A program made the position numbers and the translations under genes. From the NCBI GenBank assembly GCA_944326425.1, contig CALVDX010000018.1, forward strand, positions 1 to 36,686: a stretch of DNA of 36,686 bases, read 5' to 3'. Under the pieces are notes generated by a model, which saw only the letters and a list, made by a program, of their open reading frames with translations, searched no databases and had not been told where the DNA came from. Source of the stretch: Candidatus Gastranaerophilales bacterium. Lineage in GTDB: Bacteria > Cyanobacteriota > Vampirovibrionia > Gastranaerophilales > Gastranaerophilaceae. Below are positions 1-7,862 of the stretch, in pieces; within the stretch, counting starts at the first letter, position 1; each line of letters starts with the position of its first letter.

Positions 1-358
1 CTCTATTCGCTATTTATTCCCTGTGTCGCTTCCGGCTTCCGCGTTTCCTAGAAAACTTTTCGTTTCCCGCGTTGGGCAATCAAATTGTCCAACTCTTCTA
101 TATTATCTGCTCAATTTTCTTTGTCAACATTAAACAGTAATATTTGTTTACAATTTTAAAATTCAGAGCCGCTTTCCGGTTACGGAGTAATCCGCCGCCG
201 GAAAACCTCCAAATTTTTAGTGCTTATTTTATATTTCGGTTTAGTGTAAATGTACGGCGGGCAACCCCGCCCTCAGCGCGCAGTACAGATTAGCTTTCGC
301 GCGCACTATTTATATTAGCACGGGTATTCTTCATTGTCAACTGTTTATTTTTAATTTT
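1..358. other. Non-coding, hairpin-rich intergenic region
   Basis: No convincing gene is present. The sequence contains a row of inverted repeats: arms 71-80 and 84-93 (10 pairs including one G-U, 3-nt loop); a two-part stem with outer arms 173-179/198-204 and inner arms 183-186/191-194; 256-261/266-271 (GGCGGG/CCCGCC); and 276-281/299-304 (GCGCGC/GCGCGC). Parts are clearly more GC-rich than the flanking DNA. None of the stems is followed by a T-run that would make it a standard terminator for the leftward gene ending at 359. A leftward promoter (separate entry) would begin transcription at the first hairpin. Confidence 0.6.
100..127 (-). promoter_or_regulatory. Candidate sigma70-type promoter reading leftward out of the window
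   Basis: On the minus strand a perfect TTGACA (122-127) is followed after 16 bases by TAATAT (100-105). The predicted start near 93 coincides with the outer edge of the 71-93 hairpin, so the transcript would open with a stem-loop. What it transcribes lies mostly beyond the left edge. Confidence 0.5.
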
Positions 359-610
359 TCATTTTTTAAATCGTAATTTTAAAAGTCCGCCGATAACAGC
401 CAGTAAAACACCTATTCCGGCTACTTTAACTATCATTGGAGTTTTGTCTTTTGTTTTATATCTATATCTTTCAATATTATTATTAACTTCGCGTTCAAGC
501 CCATCCATGCGCTGCCGTGCATCTGCACTTCTAATACTATTTGTATGAAGTTTTACATCCGGCCCGCTAACCACCCGCGTAGTAACTATATTTTGCTGTA
601 TTACACTCAT
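359..610 (-). CDS. Small tail-anchored membrane protein of unknown function
   Basis: The 83-residue product is polar and helical for about 58 residues, then has one hydrophobic segment (about residues 59-78, rich in Val, Gly, Leu and Ile) and ends in basic residues (RFKK). This is the architecture of a C-terminally anchored inner-membrane protein with its N-terminus in the cytoplasm. No domain is recognised. An AAAGGTGG ribosome site lies just upstream of the ATG. It starts only 11 bases after the stop of the GNAT-like gene and is probably co-transcribed with it. Both could be driven by the element at 1314-1357. Confidence 0.7.
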   Translation of the reverse strand: MSVIQQNIVTTRVVSGPDVKLHTNSIRSADARQRMDGLEREVNNNIERYRYKTKDKTPMIVKVAGIGVLLAVIGGLLKLRFKK

Positions 611-621
611 AAACCACCTTT

Positions 622-1284
622 TTAAAATAATTGTCTGTATCTTAAAAGTTTTTGAATATTTTCCTTGGGCAGATACATGTACCCGGGAGGCATGCGGAAC
701 TCAAAAATATTTTTTTCAATGCACTCTTTTAATTCTTTATTACTGTCCGGATCTATATACCTAAATCCTAATTTGTAAAAAAATTTGGGACTAGTATCTT
801 CATCAGAAAGCTGAGCCATATACAAGATCACCCTGCCAAGCGTATCATCATCGAGCATGCTTTTTTCTACAAGGGCCTGCATAGCCTCCGTACCTGCCCC
901 CTCATGCGGTGTAGGACTTTCTATATTTGCTAGAAGATAGCAATTATTAAAGTATTTTTGCTCATGCTCTTCATCTACAATACCGGACAAAAAGAAGTTT
1001 CCTTCATGGGTTTTCTCCGGTAAAAAATTCAAACACTGGCGAACACTTTTAATTATAGAGGTTTTTATCCCTTCATCCGTTGAATAATAAGCTTCCGGCA
1101 ATCCGTCCGGTGCTGTTATACAATCAGAAGTTTTTATTTTTCTGTACTTAATTTTTGCTTTTTGTTTTTTCTTTTCCTGTATACTGCCCGCATAACCCGA
1201 AATTTCTCTGGCTCCAAGAGTGGAAATCTTTTGGGATACGAGTTCCTGATAGTTTGTAACAGGAATATTACCCGACACTAACAT
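622..1284 (-). CDS. GNAT-like acetyltransferase fold protein, lineage-specific
   Basis: The 220-residue product has a basic N-terminal stretch (about residues 38-50, many Lys) and a C-terminal half that reads like a GNAT domain: GAGTEAMQALVEKS (the acetyl-CoA pyrophosphate-loop region and following helix), then GRVILYMAQLS, and FFYKLGFRYIDPDSN, which is the typical 'aa-x-x-FY-x-x-LGF' end of GNATs. The R/QxxGxG/A loop is not classical, so substrate and activity are unknown. First gene of a two-gene leftward unit with the 83-aa membrane protein. Its start is preceded by AAAGG and, 30 bases further upstream, by the two-block element also found before the 655-aa gene. Assignment to GNAT is from motif pattern only. 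Confidence 0.55.
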   Translation of the reverse strand: MLVSGNIPVTNYQELVSQKISTLGAREISGYAGSIQEKKKQKAKIKYRKIKTSDCITAPDGLPEAYYSTDEGIKTSIIKSVRQCLNFLPEKTHEGNFFLSGIVDEEHEQKYFNNCYLLANIESPTPHEGAGTEAMQALVEKSMLDDDTLGRVILYMAQLSDEDTSPKFFYKLGFRYIDPDSNKELKECIEKNIFEFRMPPGYMYLPKENIQKLLRYRQLF

Positions 1285-1313
1285 ATACCTTTACCCATAA
1301 TTTAAAAAACTAA

Positions 1314-1357
1314 CCTTATATATATAAAGTAAAAATCCGCCGCGAAATTGCTTATTT
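1314..1357 (-). promoter_or_regulatory. Two-block promoter element, copy 1
   Basis: Plus-strand blocks CCTTATATATATAAAG (1314-1329) and GAAATTGCTTATTT (1344-1357) are separated by 14 bases. Almost the same two blocks, with the same 14-base spacing, lie before the minus-strand gene at 4336-6303. Read on the minus strand this is AAATAAGCAATTTC, 14 bases, then CTTTATATATATAAGG, 30 bases before the ATG at 1284. The TATATA block is well placed to act as a -10 region. Confidence 0.6.
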
Positions 1358-1385
1358 TTAAGGGTTTAGCTTTACATTTCTTCAC

Positions 1386-1426
1386 AAATAAGCAAAAAAT
1401 TTTTTCACGGAGTTATACTAGATAGG
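1386..1426 (+). promoter_or_regulatory. Divergent promoter half facing the GT5-like gene
   Basis: AAATAAGCAA (1386-1395) is an exact inverted copy of TTGCTTATTT at 1348-1357. It is followed after 18 bases by TATACTAGATAGG (1414-1426), which resembles TATATATATAAGG in the leftward element. A strong AGGAGG (1447-1452) and the ATG at 1458 follow. The paired arms suggest one regulator or sigma factor serving both divergent genes. Confidence 0.45.
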
Positions 1427-1457
1427 AAAGTGTTTATTAAAAAATCAGGAGGTTAAA

Positions 1458-4286
1458 ATGAGACTACAGCCCGTAGGTGCAATTAAGAGTGCGCCCATAC
1501 AATCAAGGAACTTAAAAGCAAAGGGGAATAACGCTTTACAGGAAACGAAGACCAATAATGTTAACTTTACCGGCAATCCAAATCATGTAATTTTTTATGT
1601 TGCAGAGTTTCCTGATTACAATAAAAAGGGCGGAGTTGCAAATGTCGGCGGGTACTATGAAAAAATGCCCGGTATTGAAGCAGCTATAGTCCAGTCCTAC
1701 TATAATGGACAAAAAGATTATAACAACAAGGGCGAATATACAGGACTCATTCAACCGTGGCAATTTGATGCTAACTGCCGCTATGAAGGTCTTAAAAACC
1801 AGTATTTTTATGTTAAGTTTGATACAGATAAAAAAAATATTAAAACAGAGACAACAACAAACCTTGCTAATAACATTGAAAAGAAAAATATTGTTATTCT
1901 GAAAAAAATAGCAGAAAAGAATGTAACATACGGAAAACAGCAGCCGGAGGATATTATACTATTCAAAGTAATGAATGCAGTTCCCGTAAAAAATGAAAAA
2001 GGTGAAATTACAGATTACAAACTTGAAGAACTGCCTAATGATCCGGTAACAGGGAAAACAAGAAACCACTTTTTAATATATTCAAAAGGTACAGCGGAAT
2101 TTAAAGTACCTTATGATGACGGCTCATACTCCTCCGATAAAACTAAAAACCCGGAAGCCTTCAGCAAATATAAACCAATGCCTTATCCGGAAAACAACCG
2201 AGCGTTTACAGAATTTAAAAAAGAAATTTGCGATGCAGTAATTACTACGGATAAAAGTAAATTTGATCCAAAAACTATCCACTGTTCTGACCCCCAAACA
2301 GTATACACTGCTTCCTTTATGAGAGAAGCCGCGATTAACGGAAATCCAGAATTCCAGCCGCAGGATGTTTCGCCAGCTTATACTATACATAATTTAAGAA
2401 TGGGATATACCGGAGAATGCGGCGGTTTGGACATGGCTTTGAATCTGGGACTTACTTCCGATGAAGTCGATATTATGCGAAAAGATCCCGAATTTATCAA
2501 GGCAGAAGAAAATGGAACACTTGATAAATATTTTGCAGAATACATGCCGGAATTAAAAGATTTCTTCGGCTCATTTAACCCGACACTTATTGCTTTTAAC
2601 CTCCGCAAAAATGGTTATATGACCGGACTTAACACCGTTTCGGATGGTTATGCAAAAGACGTTGCAAACAATCCCAATATTCCAACAGCCTTGCAGGGAG
2701 ATTGGAAAACCTTAATGGATCAAGAAAAGGCTATTGGTATTATGAACCCGTTTGAAGATCCCGGCTTCCACATCTTTAAAGGTGTTACAGGTATGGATGG
2801 CTATCTCGAAGCCGGAGTTAATAAAGCAAAAGAGCAACTTTCTAAGTTAGGCGGGGAGTATGCCGCTCTTGCCGAAGAAATCCATCCGTTTGCAGTCGTC
2901 GATGAATCTAAATTCCCAAAAGAAGAAAATGGAAATTACAAAGTTACTGAAGAAGCATACGACCATTATATAGACATTAAAAATATTAATAAAAAAGAAT
3001 TCTTAAACAGATTAACATCTAAATTCGATAAACTTAAAGATGCCGACAAAGATTTATATAACACGCTCATTGCCGGACGTGCCAACTGGAATGTTAATTT
3101 AATCGGCCGGATTGATGAAAATCTGCTGACGCCGGAAAAAATAAAGGACTTAAAAGTATACGTTTCCTGGGGCAGACTTGATTCACAAAAATCACCTGAT
3201 ATTGTAATGGATGCTTTTGATAAATATTGTACAGAACATCCCGAAGATGCAAAAAATTGTATTTTAATACTGGGCGGAGAAGCACCCGGAACGGAATATT
3301 CAGACAAAATTCTTGCAAAAGCTGAAATAATGGCAAGTAAATACAACGGGCATTTTAGTTTTATGGAATCTTTTGCTCCGGGTAAAATACTGGTATCTGT
3401 TGCAGAAATGGCATTATTACCATCCAGAGAAGCACCCTGCGAACTCACTGATTTGGAAACAATGCAATTCATGACATTGTTAACCGCAACAAATGCACAA
3501 GGTATGGCTGATAAAAATTTCGATCCTGCTATCGATGGTGAAGATAAAGCAACCAGCTTTAAAACCGAAAGCGGATATTATATTTCCACAAGCCAGATTG
3601 AAAATTGCAAACAAGCCGGTATTGGAGAACAGTGGAAAAAAGAATACGGGAAATTAATGGCGGATATAGCAAATGAACAAGCAAATAGAAAAGCTTCTGC
3701 CTTTAAAACCGATTTAGACTCTAACGAAACTCTTGAAAACTATATTAATGCTAATCCAAAACATAAAAAAGCTGTAGATGAATTGATTGACAAATATCGT
3801 TCCTTAATACTTGCCGCCGGAGTTGCCGTATGTATGGAACGGGGAGTAAGCCTGACAAAAGCTCAAAGAATGAAGATGGCAGAAAATGAATTGAATTTAA
3901 AAACCGGTTGGACAAATAATGAAGTCCTGACTAAACGTGGAAAAGCTTCAGCAGATTTGTATAAAGCAATCTTTGCATCAAAACCGGAGCAAGATACTGG
4001 CAAATACTCTACATCTTTCCTGGGTAAATTAAGAGAACACTTACAAGCAGTAAAGAATGATATAGAAATACGCCAAAATGCAGGTTCAACTCCGTCTATA
4101 AAACCATCATTCTGGGGTAAATACAGAAAAGTCATTACCTGGTCTGCTGCATCTGCGGCAATAGTGGGCGGAGGGGTTTACCTGTTTATGGCAAATAAAA
4201 ACAATGACTCCGGCAATAAACACGGAATGCACATTAAAAAACATCCGGGCAAACCACGCCCGCGGAAAATAAATATGAATGCATAA
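1458..4286 (+). CDS. GT5 glycogen/starch-synthase-like glycosyltransferase with C-terminal membrane anchor
   Basis: The 942-residue product has recognisable GT-B glycogen synthase landmarks: KKGGVANVGG (56-65, equivalent of the N-terminal KTGGLGDV loop), YTIHNL (near 306, equivalent of TVHN), SWGRLDSQKSPD (near 567, the donor-binding R and K), LILGGEAPG, and LLPSREAPCELTDLETMQF (near 653-671). Bacterial GlgA is about 480 residues, so roughly half the protein is insertions and a C-terminal extension ending in a hydrophobic helix (about 892-910) and a basic tail. In the last motif the usual PSR-F-E-PCGL reads PSR-E-A-PCEL, so the catalytic-site Glu is displaced. The N-terminus carries NNVNFTGN (33-40) before the domain, a motif type shared with other proteins here. 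Start supported by AGGAGG at 1447. Family assignment is good; activity is uncertain. Confidence 0.75.
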   Translation: MRLQPVGAIKSAPIQSRNLKAKGNNALQETKTNNVNFTGNPNHVIFYVAEFPDYNKKGGVANVGGYYEKMPGIEAAIVQSYYNGQKDYNNKGEYTGLIQPWQFDANCRYEGLKNQYFYVKFDTDKKNIKTETTTNLANNIEKKNIVILKKIAEKNVTYGKQQPEDIILFKVMNAVPVKNEKGEITDYKLEELPNDPVTGKTRNHFLIYSKGTAEFKVPYDDGSYSSDKTKNPEAFSKYKPMPYPENNRAFTEFKKEICDAVITTDKSKFDPKTIHCSDPQTVYTASFMREAAINGNPEFQPQDVSPAYTIHNLRMGYTGECGGLDMALNLGLTSDEVDIMRKDPEFIKAEENGTLDKYFAEYMPELKDFFGSFNPTLIAFNLRKNGYMTGLNTVSDGYAKDVANNPNIPTALQGDWKTLMDQEKAIGIMNPFEDPGFHIFKGVTGMDGYLEAGVNKAKEQLSKLGGEYAALAEEIHPFAVVDESKFPKEENGNYKVTEEAYDHYIDIKNINKKEFLNRLTSKFDKLKDADKDLYNTLIAGRANWNVNLIGRIDENLLTPEKIKDLKVYVSWGRLDSQKSPDIVMDAFDKYCTEHPEDAKNCILILGGEAPGTEYSDKILAKAEIMASKYNGHFSFMESFAPGKILVSVAEMALLPSREAPCELTDLETMQFMTLLTATNAQGMADKNFDPAIDGEDKATSFKTESGYYISTSQIENCKQAGIGEQWKKEYGKLMADIANEQANRKASAFKTDLDSNETLENYINANPKHKKAVDELIDKYRSLILAAGVAVCMERGVSLTKAQRMKMAENELNLKTGWTNNEVLTKRGKASADLYKAIFASKPEQDTGKYSTSFLGKLREHLQAVKNDIEIRQNAGSTPSIKPSFWGKYRKVITWSAASAAIVGGGVYLFMANKNNDSGNKHGMHIKKHPGKPRPRKINMNA

Positions 4287-4310
4287 AAAAGCGGCAAAGC
4301 CGCTTTTTTT
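4285..4310. terminator. Bidirectional intrinsic terminator
   Basis: GCGGC (4291-4295), loop AAA, GCCGC (4299-4303), flanked by an A-run on the left and seven T on the right. It lies between the convergent GT5-like gene and the 655-aa gene and can serve both. Confidence 0.85.
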
Positions 4311-4335
4311 ATATGTAAACCATCCTAACATCAGA

Positions 4336-6303
4336 TTACGACAATGCTTTATATTGTTCTTGTAATTGAGTGATACGTTCTTCATTTGCTTTTTTCATTG
4401 CATCTAATTCAGAGCCTTCAACTACTGTTCCACGGGTAGCCTGTACAGACTGCGGGTACACCCATCTGTTAAAATTAGAAGTTACATATATTTGAGGTGT
4501 ATTACACTTATTCCAATATTTTTTTATACCGTTACCTGTTTTTTTACCAATAGCAGCTTTTTTATTTAATACTATTTGTAAGAAGCCTTCATTCTTAGTC
4601 TCAAACTTTAACCCTTTGATTATATCATCTACTGATGATATATATGCTTCATCATTAGCAGGAGTGCTTGATAAATACCTTTTAATAAAACTTCTTGCTT
4701 CAGTCTTCTGTGCATCGGTTGAAAGTTGATTCTTAAGAACATTTGCATATCTTGTTAAATCGGCAGCTCTGGACTCTACTATTAAATTTGCTTTCATTGC
4801 TTGCTCTTGCGCCATTATTACTATATCATTGTACGATTTCATAACATCAGCTGTAGTACTTGGATTATTTCTCATTTGCTCCATTTTTGTTAAAGTCTCC
4901 TGAGCTATTTGTTCAAAACGACCTGCAGCACTCTTTTGTTTTGCCGGAGAATTCGCGTTATATAAACTTCTTGTCGCCGCCTTTATTCTGGTCAAAATAC
5001 GAAGTTTAAACTGCTGCTCCGGAGTTGCTGTATTTCCTAAGGCTCTAAGTCCACTAATTTGAGTATCTAAATCCGCCATTTTTTGAGTATAACCGCTTGT
5101 TCCAAACTTAGCAAATCTTACATTATATGCACCACGCGGAGCTATAGATTCCGCCATTTTTATCATATCATCAAATGCTGCAGCCGCCTCATCAGATAAA
5201 CCAGTATTAGAGGTCCTATATGTTTTTGCAGCATTTGCCAGACGTTGTAAATCATCAACTGCTTGTGTATATTCTGCATTTGTCTTTGCCTTATAAATAT
5301 TTTCATAGGCAGCCGCAATATCATCTGCATATTGTCTGTATTCAGTACCGGCACCCGGTATATCAGTTTTAAGTTTATTCAGGTTGTTGGTATATTTGTT
5401 TTCGTAATGAGAATACCCGAATTTAGAAACAAACTTGTCAATGCCTATTTTCATTTGATTAAAGTTTTGCCTGATAGCTTGTTTCATCCCGCCTGCTGCA
5501 CTTATATCCGCCTTAGCAGATTTTAAGCCCAGTTTAAACGATTGATCCAGACGCCATGTCTTAGGTGTTTGTACACCCAACTTATTAGCAGCATTAACAC
5601 CAACTTTTCTTATACCAAAAGCCGCCAATACTGTCTGCAATGTACCGGAACCAATGTTTTGCCAAGCTTTTTCTGCACCTTCATCCGTGGTTGTAGTGAT
5701 GGACTGAACAATACCAGTTCCGAGTGTTAAAGCACCGCCGGCCAAAGCCGCACCTGCAAGAACTGCACCTGCACCAGGTATCAGGAATGCAGCAACGCCA
5801 AGAGCTCCACCGACGACTAATGTTGTTGCGGCTTTCTTAAGACTGAAATGACCGTTTTCATCAAAAAACATATCAGTAACAAGATTAACGCAGCCTTTAC
5901 CGAAGTTGAAAAGTTTGTTTGTCCAGCTGATTTTACCATCATCTTTTCCATCCTCAGCAATATAGCCTGTTTCTTTATTAAAAGCCTCAGCATTTACACG
6001 TTGAACCCCCTGAGAAGTATTAACATCAACATAATCAGATAATTGAGCGCGCAGAGAAAAAGCTTCTTCCAATTGCACTTCTATATCCTTTTTTTGTTGT
6101 GCTTTTTCGGCAGCAGAAGGAGTTGCCGTATGAGTTCCGGAAGTGTCTGAAGATGTCACCGGTATGTATCCCGGCATCCCGCCCATTCCCATATTGCCCA
6201 TAAAATTAAGCGAAGAACCATATTGTTGAGCAGCATTTTGCAACATCCAATAATTCATTGGAGTAAATAATCCATACGGCGAATTTAAAAAATCGACTGA
6301 CAT
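4336..6303 (-). CDS. Large orphan protein with Gly/Ala-rich hydrophobic hairpin
   Basis: The 655-residue product is not recognised. It begins with an aromatic and Met-rich stretch with SLNFMGN (31-37) and a Gly/Met run, then a charged helix (65-90). A long hydrophobic Gly/Ala segment follows (about 160-200, two passes with PGAGAV in the middle), looking like a membrane-inserting hairpin or glycine zipper. The remaining 450 residues are helical and polar, with many Lys, Gln and Ala and probable coiled coils, ending in a Glu/Gln-rich helix. AAGGAG precedes the ATG. It is preceded by copy 2 of the two-block promoter element and ends against the convergent GT5-like gene. A role such as a secreted or membrane-associated structural protein is possible but not shown. 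Confidence 0.75.
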   Translation of the reverse strand: MSVDFLNSPYGLFTPMNYWMLQNAAQQYGSSLNFMGNMGMGGMPGYIPVTSSDTSGTHTATPSAAEKAQQKKDIEVQLEEAFSLRAQLSDYVDVNTSQGVQRVNAEAFNKETGYIAEDGKDDGKISWTNKLFNFGKGCVNLVTDMFFDENGHFSLKKAATTLVVGGALGVAAFLIPGAGAVLAGAALAGGALTLGTGIVQSITTTTDEGAEKAWQNIGSGTLQTVLAAFGIRKVGVNAANKLGVQTPKTWRLDQSFKLGLKSAKADISAAGGMKQAIRQNFNQMKIGIDKFVSKFGYSHYENKYTNNLNKLKTDIPGAGTEYRQYADDIAAAYENIYKAKTNAEYTQAVDDLQRLANAAKTYRTSNTGLSDEAAAAFDDMIKMAESIAPRGAYNVRFAKFGTSGYTQKMADLDTQISGLRALGNTATPEQQFKLRILTRIKAATRSLYNANSPAKQKSAAGRFEQIAQETLTKMEQMRNNPSTTADVMKSYNDIVIMAQEQAMKANLIVESRAADLTRYANVLKNQLSTDAQKTEARSFIKRYLSSTPANDEAYISSVDDIIKGLKFETKNEGFLQIVLNKKAAIGKKTGNGIKKYWNKCNTPQIYVTSNFNRWVYPQSVQATRGTVVEGSELDAMKKANEERITQLQEQYKALS

Positions 6304-6318
6304 AGTTCTCCTTTTTAT

Positions 6319-6364
6319 CCTTATATATATAAAAGATATTTTTTGAAGAGAAATTGCCTTATTT
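6319..6364 (-). promoter_or_regulatory. Two-block promoter element, copy 2
   Basis: CCTTATATATATAAAAG (6319-6335) and GAAATTGCCTTATTT (6350-6364) are separated by 14 bases, as in copy 1 at 1314-1357; each block differs by a single inserted base. It begins 16 bases upstream of the 655-aa gene and overlaps the last codons of lgt, so lgt and this promoter share sequence. Confidence 0.6.
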
Positions 6365-7159
6365 GTAAACTTTTATTAAATTACTTATAAATATAATAAT
6401 TGATATTGTAAAAATAATTAATGAAACAAATGCAGGGAAGGGCAGACCAATAATACTTAAGGTTGAATCTATCCTTATTAGTTCTACAAAGAAACGTATA
6501 AAAGAATATCCCGTGAGATAAATAAGAGCAGATGTTCCGGGTTTCATGTTTGTTTTAACAGTTAAAACATAAAATAAAACAACAAATAAAATTAAATCCG
6601 CTAAACTTTCATATAAAAAAGCCGGATGGAAAAAGCTATTTTCGGTAAAACCATAAGGACGCATCGCAGGGGGTATATAGAGCTTCAAAAAACCATCATA
6701 AGGAATACCAAATGCTTCATTATTGAAAAAATTTCCCCACCTGCCTATTGCCTGACCCAAAATGAGCCCCGGCGAAGCATAATCACACAGAGAAATAATA
6801 CTTATATTTTTTATTTTAGCATATACCAGAAGGGCAATAAAACCGCCTAAAATTGCTCCGTGTATAGACATCCCCCCCGTTCGCAAATTTAAAATTTCAA
6901 AGGGGAATAATACATATTGCTCATAATTAATTAAACAATACCAAACACGAGCTCCTATTATGCCTGATATTACCAAAAACGGAGCAATATCAATAAAAAT
7001 ACCTTTAAAAAAGCGGCCTGATTTATCAGCTAAATAATTTGAAACCAAAGTGCCGGCTAATAAAGCCAGAGCCATAATTACACCGTAATTATAAATATCA
7101 AAACCATTTATTGAGACAAATACTCTGCCGGGAGAGCTTAATATAAGCTCATTTAGCAT
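6359..7159 (-). CDS. lgt: Prolipoprotein diacylglyceryl transferase
   Basis: This inner-membrane enzyme transfers diacylglycerol from phosphatidylglycerol to the lipobox Cys of prolipoproteins, the first step of lipoprotein maturation. The 266-residue product has about seven hydrophobic segments and the Lgt signature GRWGNFFNNEAFG (139-151, including the essential Arg140). It also has GGMSIHGAILGG (95-106, His100 equivalent to the conserved periplasmic His) and HPAFLYES in the C-terminal half. Length is normal for the family. It starts 3 bases after the stop of the TPR lipoprotein gene and is surely co-transcribed with it, so the enzyme and a substrate candidate are made together. Confidence 0.95.
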   Translation of the reverse strand: MLNELILSSPGRVFVSINGFDIYNYGVIMALALLAGTLVSNYLADKSGRFFKGIFIDIAPFLVISGIIGARVWYCLINYEQYVLFPFEILNLRTGGMSIHGAILGGFIALLVYAKIKNISIISLCDYASPGLILGQAIGRWGNFFNNEAFGIPYDGFLKLYIPPAMRPYGFTENSFFHPAFLYESLADLILFVVLFYVLTVKTNMKPGTSALIYLTGYSFIRFFVELIRIDSTLSIIGLPFPAFVSLIIFTISIIIFISNLIKVYK

Positions 7160-7162
7160 ACT

Positions 7163-7780
7163 TTATCCTTCTTCAGCCTGTTGGGTTTCAGTATCAGCAG
7201 CCTGCTTCGGCAGTTGTTTTGTAAGCTCTTCCAGTTTATTTTTAACGGACCCAAGCTGGGTTTCGGCAGAAAGTTTGGAATCTTGTGAAATATCTTTAAA
7301 TGTCAAATATTTTTCCAGAGATTGGATTGCATTTGAATACAACGCAGCAGCTTTCTGTTTATCCTCTAACGAAATTTCTTTGGGTTTATCGTTATCTGTT
7401 TCTTCTTTGTCTGCTTCATCCATATCTTCATCATCTTTTCCTGACATAATATCTTCAGCCGAGTTATACTGTGCAACAGCTAAAGAATAATAAATATCAG
7501 ATTGCTCAGGCTTCATAGAAGCAGCTTTTTCTAAAACAGAAACCGCTTCATCGTATTTTTCCGCATTAATATATGCAACCCCGAGATTATAATTTGTTTC
7601 AAAAATAGTCGGATCAATATCAAGACTGGCCTCAAGTCTGCCGATAGCCGAATCGTAATCACCCTTTGCCATATACTCGGCCGCTTTATTGTTCAATTCC
7701 TGAACAGCAAAATTATTTATACATGCAGTGGACATAATTGCTGCAAACAAAATTGTTACTATTAACAAAGCATTTCTCAT
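7163..7780 (-). CDS. TPR-repeat lipoprotein or exported protein
   Basis: The 205-residue product begins with a signal peptide (MRNALLIVTILFAAIMSTAC). The Cys at about 20 could be lipidated, but STAC is a weak lipobox (Ser rather than Leu at -3). It then has at least two TPR units (about 28-95, with GDYDSAIGRLEASLDIDP and EKYDEAVSVLEKAASMKP), an acidic linker rich in Asp and Glu (about 110-135), a third helical repeat and a Gln/Glu-rich tail. The ATG at 7780 is preferred over the TTG nine bases upstream because GAGG sits 10 bases before it. It heads an operon with lgt. Likely a periplasmic-facing scaffold at the envelope; partner unknown. Confidence 0.8.
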   Translation of the reverse strand: MRNALLIVTILFAAIMSTACINNFAVQELNNKAAEYMAKGDYDSAIGRLEASLDIDPTIFETNYNLGVAYINAEKYDEAVSVLEKAASMKPEQSDIYYSLAVAQYNSAEDIMSGKDDEDMDEADKEETDNDKPKEISLEDKQKAAALYSNAIQSLEKYLTFKDISQDSKLSAETQLGSVKNKLEELTKQLPKQAADTETQQAEEG

Positions 7781-7812
7781 TATAACCAATCCTCAAATCA
7801 AACTTTTTGTAC

Positions 7813-7841
7813 ATTTTAATACAATAATTTTTTTTTGGCAA
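7813..7841 (-). promoter_or_regulatory. Sigma70-type promoter of the TPR-lgt operon
   Basis: On the minus strand TTGCCA (7836-7841) is followed after exactly 17 bases (including an A-run) by TAAAAT (7813-7818), placing the start about 25 bases before the ATG at 7780. Confidence 0.65.
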
Positions 7842-7862
7842 GCCTTCTGCAATTAATACATA

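Noticed and set aside
215-231. 17-base exact repeat (TTTTAGTGCTTATTTTA) shared with 31852-31868
   Set aside because: In AT-rich DNA of this length about one such match is expected by chance, and the two contexts are not alike.
2966-3472. 168-aa minus-strand ORF inside the GT5-like gene
   Set aside because: It lies wholly within a gene with clear family motifs and has low-complexity Ser/Leu composition.
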